Assembly (NCBI GenBank): GCA_032871835.1
Contig: CM065303.1
Span: 23,252,001 to 23,316,000 of the forward strand
Source of the DNA: Dipteronia dyeriana
Taxonomy: Eukaryota; Streptophyta; Magnoliopsida; Sapindales; Sapindaceae
DNA: 64,000 nucleotides
Direction of reading: 5' to 3'
Shown: piece by piece, positions 58,253-64,000 of the stretch
Layout of the letters: every line of letters begins with the position of its first letter
How positions within the stretch are numbered: position 1 is the stretch's first letter
Position numbers and translations under genes: made by a program
The notes under the pieces: model-generated
What the model was told of the DNA's origin: nothing
The model's database searches: none
The model's input: the letters and a program-made list of their open reading frames with translations, nothing else

Positions 58253-59295
58253 ATGTCTGATAGACGTAATTGGACACCTGAAGAAGAAGATGTAATGATA
58301 ACCATCCTTGAAGGGATTGTTGCTGATGGTGGTAGATGTGATACTGGTAGCTTTAGGCCTGGTACATATGAGCTTGTCGCTTCAAATATGCGTGAGAAAA
58401 TTGAAAATATTACCATCACAGGAAAACATGTACAAAACAAAATGAAACTACTGAAAGATAAATATTCAGCGGCCTATGATATGCTCAACATAAGTGGGTT
58501 TGGTTGGAATGACACTTAAAGCTAAAATTCAGGCTTCACCATGTGTATATCTATTTCATTATGGAATTTAAGCAATTGTTTTTTTTAATACAATAAAATA
58601 GACACCACTACAATAAGATTTCAGGACTAACAAATGTGTTACTGTTAGTCCTGAAATCTTAGAGGAATATTTGAAGGTTAGTGGTTATATTAATTTTCTT
58701 TATATATGTAATCGATTAATAGTTTTATTGTTATAACATATATGTAATAGTTTCAATGCCCTAATATATATTTGTTTGTTTTGATAGAAACATCCCAATA
58801 AGAATTATACGGCTAATAGGCCATTCCCACAGTATGAACGATTGGTAACAGTGTTTGGAAAATATCGAGCAACAGGGAATATGGCTGAATCCGCAACAGA
58901 TGCTTTGGATAACATGGGACTGGAAACTGAAGAGTCGGGCACAGCTGGTTTCACTCAGCCTTCCACAACTCCCTCAAATGTGGCATCTGCTTCCTCTGAC
59001 CCAAATACATGAGAAACATCAAAGCGAAAGAGAAAAAGGAATGTCAGTTCAACAACAGAAGAAATCACCAAGGTCTTTGAAAAAAACATGGAAAGAGCAT
59101 CTGCGAATATTGCTAAGTTGACTGAGGCAATTACGGGAGGGGATGCAATGACCCGTTTAGGTGTTGAGCTAGAGGGTATAGGTCTTGATACGGGTTGCTA
59201 TGTATTTTGGAAATAAGTCAAATCAGTTGCGCATTTGGAATGACTTGAATGACTCTTACAAGCCGGATTTCGTGAAGGCAATTCTAGAGGAGTGA
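58253..59295 (+). pseudogene. Harbinger ORF1, Myb/SANT-like DNA-binding protein
   Basis: The first block (58253-58519) encodes a Myb/SANT-like domain: RNWTPEEEDVMITILEGIV, FRPGTYELVASNM, GKHVQNKMKLLKDKY and the ISGFGWND end. A second block after a GT-AG intron-like gap (about 58675-58786) has NRPFPQYERLVTVFGKYRAT, then a Ser/Thr-rich segment, a stop (about 59010), KRKRKRNVSS, a helical part and the NQLRIWNDLNDSYKPDF end, with the last part in a shifted frame. ORF1 proteins bind element ends and cooperate with the transposase. Here a stop after GWND, a second stop and a frameshift make it a pseudogene. Confidence 0.78.
58614..58661. repeat. Perfect 19-bp hairpin inside ORF1
   Basis: TAAGATTTCAGGACTAACA (58614-58632) and its exact reverse complement (58643-58661) are separated by 10 nt. 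The right arm overlaps the coding-like segment VSPEILEEYLK, so the left arm looks like an inverted copy of it. Confidence 0.95.
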
Positions 59296-61103
59296 ACATG
59301 TTTGATATTGTAAACATGTTTGAAACTTATGTTTTGTTGGAATTGTGAACATATTTGAAACATGTTTGAAACTTATGTTTTGTTGAAATTATGAACATTT
59401 TTGTGTTATTGAGTTTTGTTATTAGGTGCGTGAACAAATATATTACATTAAATTTTTTGTTGGATTATGTTATTAAGTATTATCCGTAATTTACTATTAT
59501 GTGAAAAGAAAATATGTGTGGTTGAATAAGTAAAACTTATAAAATATATTTTCCTTTTCTATTATTCACAATTACGAGCATGTAAAATTAATTAATAATT
59601 TTAATTAAAAATTTTGAGGAAATAATATTATTATTAAAAAAATGAGGGAATGACCATAATAATATTATTATTATTTGAAAAAAAAATCACATGTCTTCCG
59701 ACCAATTATTAATCAAACTATTTTTTTAATTATAATATTATTATTTTTATGAAATATGATATATAAACAATATTTTATTTTAAAATATCATTTGAACCTC
59801 TGCACCCTAAGTACTTTTCATCAACTGTTTTTTAAAAATAAATATAAAAATAAAAATGATATTTTTTGATTTATTTTTTAATTCTAAAACATATCTAATA
59901 CTTAGCTTATTCTAAAAGCTATATTATAAAAATAAAAATAGAAAAGTACGTACGATAGATTAACCAAAAAATATCAAAAATATGTAAATTTTCAATTATT
60001 TGTTCTATTGTAATTTTTTAATTTGAATAAAAGAATGGTCAATAATTCATCCCAAATAATTATCCAACAACCCATGATATAAAAATAAAAAATTACGTGA
60101 TAACTCATGATTTAGAAATAAAAAACTCATGATAACCGATAAAATCTTTGTGATACATCACAAAGCAGCCCGAAAATGAGACAAATAGATCACAAGGCAA
60201 AAGAAAAGCAGGGAGACGAAACCACGAACAGAGCGAGAGCAATGAAGCAAACCTAGAAAAGAGTCAAAAATCTCCCCAAACCACCTTATTCCCCTTCAAA
60301 CAAGACCCTAACTTCTCCAACATATTAGATCTTTGGGATGAATTATTATGATTTTAAATTTTAAAATCAGATCTAACATATTTGTTAATGTGTTGTTGAT
60401 CTTCCCACCTTCGTATCAGATTTTCAACCCTTTCTTAAAAATGTATCTAAATCATTAATTTCGCTAATAAATCGAATAAAAACGACAATCAAAGCAAAAA
60501 TTAATGGGATTTTAACAAGAGATTTTGATTAGCTATTCTTGTTGCATGTTTGATTCGAGAAACCGATTGGCGGCACCAAGGCCGGAGGAGGAGGCAGCGT
60601 CGGGCAACTCCATTTTCTATCTTGAAGGAGAAGGAGAATGAGAAGGAGAAGGAGAAGAAGAAGAAAGAGAAAGAGAAGGAGAAGAAGAAAGAGACGAAGA
60701 AGAAGGAGGAGAATGAGAAGGAGGAGAAGCAAAAGGAGAAGGAGAGGAGAAGCTGGAGAAGAAGGAGAAGGAGAAGGAGAAGGATCGGAAGGAGAAGGAG
60801 AATAAAAAATTGTTTTTTTTTTAAATAAAAAATCAAAACGAAAAGCAGAAAAAAAATGAAAAACTTGTTTAATTTTTTTTTTTAATTTTAAGACTGATTT
60901 TGTTTTTATTTTCTGAAAATAAAATGAAAAAGGGTTAAAATTTTATGTTGTATATAATTATTAATAATTTAATATGTATTTTTTAATGAATAATATTATA
61001 TGATCTAAAAATTAATCCCAAAAAAATGTTTTTTTTTTAAATACTATCATTGATATGAAAAATGTGTAAAAAACAAGTTAAAACTTGAGTCAATCCAAAA
61101 TGA
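59296..61103. other. AT-rich spacer with purine tract
   Basis: No gene supported except the simple repeat listed separately. Open frames over the purine tract are translations of the simple repeat. Confidence 0.5.
60623..60803. repeat. 180-bp purine-only (GGAGAA)n tract
   Basis: Nearly uninterrupted G and A on the plus strand, built from GGAGAA, GAAGAA and GAGAAG units with rare T (for example AATGAG). Open frames on both strands here encode only Lys/Glu or Leu/Ser runs and are not genes. Confidence 0.95.
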
Positions 61104-61111
61104 CTTGAGTG

Positions 61112-61670
61112 CACAGGTGTCTACGGTTCGGTTTCGGTTTGAAACCATCGGTTCCGATTACATGAAAATGTTAAATCGAAACCATAACTAAATGAGACGG
61201 TTTGGTTTCGGTTTCGGTTATATAACTGTCGGTTTGACGGTTATGGTTCGGTTAAACCGTCCAGGTTCGGTTTGGTTTCGATTTCGAATCGATTTTTTTT
61301 TTCAACAACAGTGCCATGTGGTGTGGTAGTCTCTTATTGATTTGTTTAATACTTTTTTTTTTGCATGTCTAACTGTCACTTACGGCCAACGGTTACCTAC
61401 ACAAATAATTCCAAATTTCTACCACGTATCACAATCAGATTGGTTAAATTTACTTATTTTAAAATATAATAAAAATTGGACAATTTAACCGTCGGTTTGA
61501 GGAGGTTTTTGGAGAAGCTGAACCGTAACCGAACCAGCTCAAAATCGGTTGGTTTTCAACCGGTTTCGGTTTCAGTTTCGGTTTCGGTTTCGGTTACGGT
61601 TTTGTTTCGATTTTGCTTGGACGGTTTTGATTTGATTTCGGACGGTTTAACCGACCCGTGGACACCTCTA
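61112..61670. mobile_element. hAT MITE, 559 bp
   Basis: Perfect 8-bp duplication CTTGAGTG at 61104-61111 and 61671-61678. Ends CACAGGTGTCTACGGTTCGG and CCGTGGACACCTCTA. Contains five tandem GGTTTC-type units at about 61563-61590 and GGAGAAGCTGAACCGTAACC, shared with the MITE at 44186-44575. Confidence 0.92.
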
Positions 61671-61712
61671 CTTGAGTGGTTATGAGTTATGAATAGAATC
61701 CATATTGAAAAT

Positions 61713-61882
61713 GAGTAGTACTAGACAACCTAAAAATTTAGCTCAAATTTCAACCCAAATGATGTGGCAAGTTAGTTGTCATCACCTTATAAAATTTGAG
61801 ACGATGTGGTCAATGAAAAATCACTTGTCACATCATTTATGTTGAAATTTAGGTTAAATTTTTGGATTGTCTAACATTACCC
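61713..61882. mobile_element. 170-bp fold-back MITE
   Basis: Two arms of about 70-75 bp, nearly the whole element, are inverted copies: GACAACCTAAAAATTTAGC and its partner GACAATCCAAAAATTTAAC, then CAAATGATGTGGCAAGT and TAAATGATGTGACAAGT. Flanking target duplication not identified. Confidence 0.75.
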
Positions 61883-62129
61883 TATACATAAATCATAGTA
61901 TGTTTGGTGTGTAAGTCGGTTGGACTCAAACCTGACTTGACTTGACGGACTTGGATATTTTGGGTTTTGTAACATTAATGATGGTTTGATATGTATTTTC
62001 TTAATAAATAATACTTCACAACTAAAAGTAAATAAATATTATATAATCCCAAAAATTAGTCAAAAAATCAATTGAATGATTTAATAAACGGTTCATATTT
62101 ATAATGTCATTCAATACATAGTCTACACG

Positions 62130-63023
62130 GATCTAAACATTTAATGACACTTTTTGGAGGTGACATTTCAATACTATCACTGCTTTAATAACTTATGTTT
62201 AAAAGGTACCTATTATAGTGAACGGGTAAAAATACCCCAATAGTTGTTTCACGTCAGATTTCTTTCATTCAGTTTACAGTGACAGAGTTGTGAAGTGGAG
62301 AGAGAAAGTTCCGTTGAAATCCAGATAATCACTCGAACGACGACAGAGTGGCGCTACGTAGATGCATTCAGAGGTTTATATAAAAGGCTCAGACACACTT
62401 ATAAAAGGCTCGAAAACACTTACAAAAGGCTCAAACCTTTGTAATTACAAAGACTCGAAAACACTTGCAACATGCTCAGACACACTTACAAAAGGCTCAG
62501 ACACACTTACAAAAAACTCAAAAACACTTATAGAAGGCTCGAGCCTTTGTAACAAAAAGATTGGACACACTTATAAAAAGCTCGGAAGCACTTACAAAAG
62601 GCTTGAAAACACTTACAAATGGCTCAAACCAATTATAAAGACTTGGAACCACTTACTAAAGGCTCAGACACACTTACAAAGGCTCGGAGATTCAAAATTC
62701 ACACAACCAGCTTAAGTTTTATAAAAAAAACTCGAAGAACAAATGATAATGATCAGATAAAGCGTTACAAGACTCAAAAAGGGAGGTATAGAAAAGAAGT
62801 ATTTAAGAGATATATTGTTAGAGGGACAGAAAGAGTCACTGAGTTGAGTGTTAGAAGTGTGGAGATGCTAGATAATATGGAAGTACAAACAAAATAAAAA
62901 ATGATTGTCTGAGGACAATTTTGGTAGTTCACCATAATAGATGTCTTTGAACATAACTTATTAAAATAGTAACTTGGGTGCAACAAAACTTTAAAAAGAT
63001 GACATTTCTCATCATTTCCACCG
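62130..63023. mobile_element. Non-autonomous MULE-type element M3
   Basis: The left end (62141-62225, with CTTTAATAACTTATGTTTAAA and CTATTATAGTGAAC) is inverted at the right end (62920-63010). Candidate 9-bp duplications GTCTACACG (62121-62129) and GTCTATACC (63024-63032) match at 7 of 9. The segment after the left end (CAGTTTACAGTGACAGAG, GGAGAGAGAAAGTTCCGTTG) is the reverse complement of the right part of M2, so M3 is M2's relative in the opposite orientation. The interior holds a 20-bp array and a short Lys/Arg-rich open frame (to 62897) that I do not recognise. Confidence 0.8.
62382..62688 (-). repeat. ~20-bp tandem array of M3
   Basis: About 15-16 units of AAAAGGCTC(A/G)(G/A)ACACACTTAC on plus. 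Read on the minus strand the unit is (T/C)GAGCCTTTTGTAAGTGTG, matching the TCGAG-C-TTTT core of M1 and M2. Confidence 0.93.
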
Positions 63024-63032
63024 GTCTATACC

Positions 63033-64000
63033 CTATATATGGTAAAGACAAAATCATTTGTCACATCCCTCTATATGGTAAAGACAAAATCATTTGTTTA
63101 TTTAGGCCTCCCTTCTACGGTCGGTAGAAATAAGAGAATTCTTTTTAGTGATGTTAAGGAGAGGTTTCGGAAAAGGTTACGAAACTGGAAAGGAAGTATG
63201 TTCTCTTTTGGGGGAAAAGAAGTCCTCATCAAGGCGGTGGCTCAAGCTATTCCCTCATACTCTATGGGTATGTTTAAAATCCCGAGTAGTCTGTGTAAGG
63301 AGCTCAGTTCCATGGATTCGAAGTTCTAGTGGGGCTCTAAAGACGGGAAAAGGAAAATCAGCTGGACTAGTTGGCAGAATTTACGCAAGCTAAAATTCCT
63401 TGGGGGCTTAGGTTTTAAAGATCTGTCTACCTTCAACCAAGCTCTTCTTGCCAAGCAAGCTTGGCGTGTTCTCTCCTCCCCCAATTCTCTAGCGACTAGG
63501 GTCCTTAAAGCCAAGTATTTTAGCCACGTTGACTTCCTCGATGCTTCAATAAAAATGGGCTGCTCCCACATTTGGAGAAGTCTGATCTGGGGTAGGGAAC
63601 TACTTTCGAAAGGGATTAGGTGGTCGGTTGGTGATGGTAGTGGCATCCGGGTTTTCAAAGATAAATGGATCCCCCGTCCTAGCTCTTTTAGACCGGTCAC
63701 CTTTGATCCAGGTACAAATATTTTAGTTTCTGATCTTATTGACAGGACACGACGGACTTGGAATAGGGAGAAGCTGAATCAGGCCTTGCTTCCAGTCTAT
63801 AGGGAGGCTATCCTTTCTATCCCGATTAGTTGGAAAGGTGGCCTTGATTCCCTCATATGGCACTATGAAAAAACTGGTTTGTATTCTGTGAGTAGTGGGT
63901 ACTGGCTTGCCATGTCGGAAAAGTCTCCGACCTCAGTTTCTAATTCTTCTGTGTCTTACAAGTGGTGGAATACTCTGTGGAAGCTCAAAATTCTCCCTAA
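63033..64000 (+). mobile_element. Second L1-type LINE, 5'-truncated, runs off the window
   Basis: Starts directly beside M3 with a 36-bp direct repeat (ATATGGTAAAGACAAAATC at 63037 and 63073), then LINE ORF2 sequence downstream of RT. It encodes a different copy from the LINE at 18 kb. The 3' end is outside the window. Confidence 0.85.
63090..64000 (+). pseudogene. LINE ORF2 post-RT region, partial
   Basis: The frame reads VYLGLPSTVGRNKRILFSDV, RNWKGSMFSFGGKEVLIKAV, IPSYSMGMFKIPSSLC, GGLGFKDLSTFNQALLAKQA, WSVGDGSGIRVFKDKWIPRP and ends in KWWNTLWKLKILP at the window edge, just where the zf-RVT domain should begin. An in-frame stop follows MDSKF (about 63327). Apart from that and one possible shift the frame is well kept, so this copy is younger than the first LINE. 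Confidence 0.85.

Larger units (their letters stand above)
55328..59295 (+). mobile_element. PIF/Harbinger element, internally gutted
   Basis: The left end (about 55328-55450) has GGTACGTTTGGTACGTAGGA and further GGGACGGGACGG-type runs, like Harbinger termini. Inside are the last ~55 codons of the transposase (57825-57995) and the Myb/SANT ORF1 (58253-59295), both on plus, the usual two-gene arrangement of PIF/Harbinger. The transposase core is missing, replaced by AT-rich sequence and a tandem duplication. I did not find a matching right terminal repeat, so the right edge is unknown and may lie beyond 59295. Confidence 0.72.

Noticed and set aside
60501..60836. Leu/Ser-rich and Lys/Glu-rich open frames on both strands
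   Set aside because: Simple purine/pyrimidine repeat; composition explains the lack of stops.

Overview
This 64 kb window looks like nuclear DNA of a flowering plant, probably a eudicot. It is AT-rich and dominated by transposable elements of plant-specific lineages: a Sirevirus-like copia remnant, a Tat-lineage Ty3/gypsy element with two RNase H regions, Tork-like copia, Mutator-like elements with a DUF1985 gene, PIF/Harbinger, hAT MITEs and L1-type LINEs. It holds one apparently intact host gene, a four-exon plasma-membrane aquaporin of the PIP2 type on the minus strand (23536-25581). I saw no rRNA, tRNA or CRISPR features. The species cannot be named from the sequence.

Layout. 1-~4900: minus-strand Sirevirus-like copia remnant (LTR, Met-tRNA primer site, gag with in-frame stops; pol missing). 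5018-15976: a Tat-lineage gypsy element folded back on itself. Two ~2.4 kb arms (LTR plus gag, 5018-7419 and 13559-15976) are inverted around a ~6 kb centre with a decayed pol (minus), a 90-bp tandem repeat and an antisense coiled-coil ORF (plus). 16429-17032: hAT MITE. 18243-22328: 5'-truncated L1 LINE with a long target-site duplication (TSD), split by a 1405-bp solo LTR. 22358-22789: Tourist-like MITE. 23536-25581: PIP2. 25.8-35 kb: mostly unassignable spacer with one 713-bp hAT element.

35002-52583 is a nested stack. An old copia (C2) has been entered by a younger, nearly complete Tork-like copia (C1, 36211-42228), a hAT MITE, a 5.75-kb Mutator-like element (M1, 44637-50387), a second MULE-type element (M2, 51349-52456) and two further MITEs. 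The two C2 LTRs serve as each other's empty site, so several insertion edges can be read directly. 53181-53949: another hAT MITE. ~55328-59295: gutted PIF/Harbinger element that keeps the end of its transposase gene and a Myb/SANT ORF1. 61-64 kb: two MITEs, a third MULE-type element (M3, 62130-63023) and the 3' part of a second L1 LINE running off the window.

The most unusual signal is the family M1/M2/M3. The three share terminal sequence and each carries, just inside its ends, a long array of degenerate ~20-bp units built on the core TCGAG(C/A)(C/T)TTTT. M1 also carries two convergent broken genes (a DUF1985 gene and a mudrA-type transposase) joined by an internal deletion. The second notable structure is the Tat fold-back element.

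Apart from PIP2, every coding region is interrupted by stops or frameshifts. The window is therefore a water-channel gene between graveyards of mobile DNA. Similarity statements are by eye and from memory of the families; no search was run.
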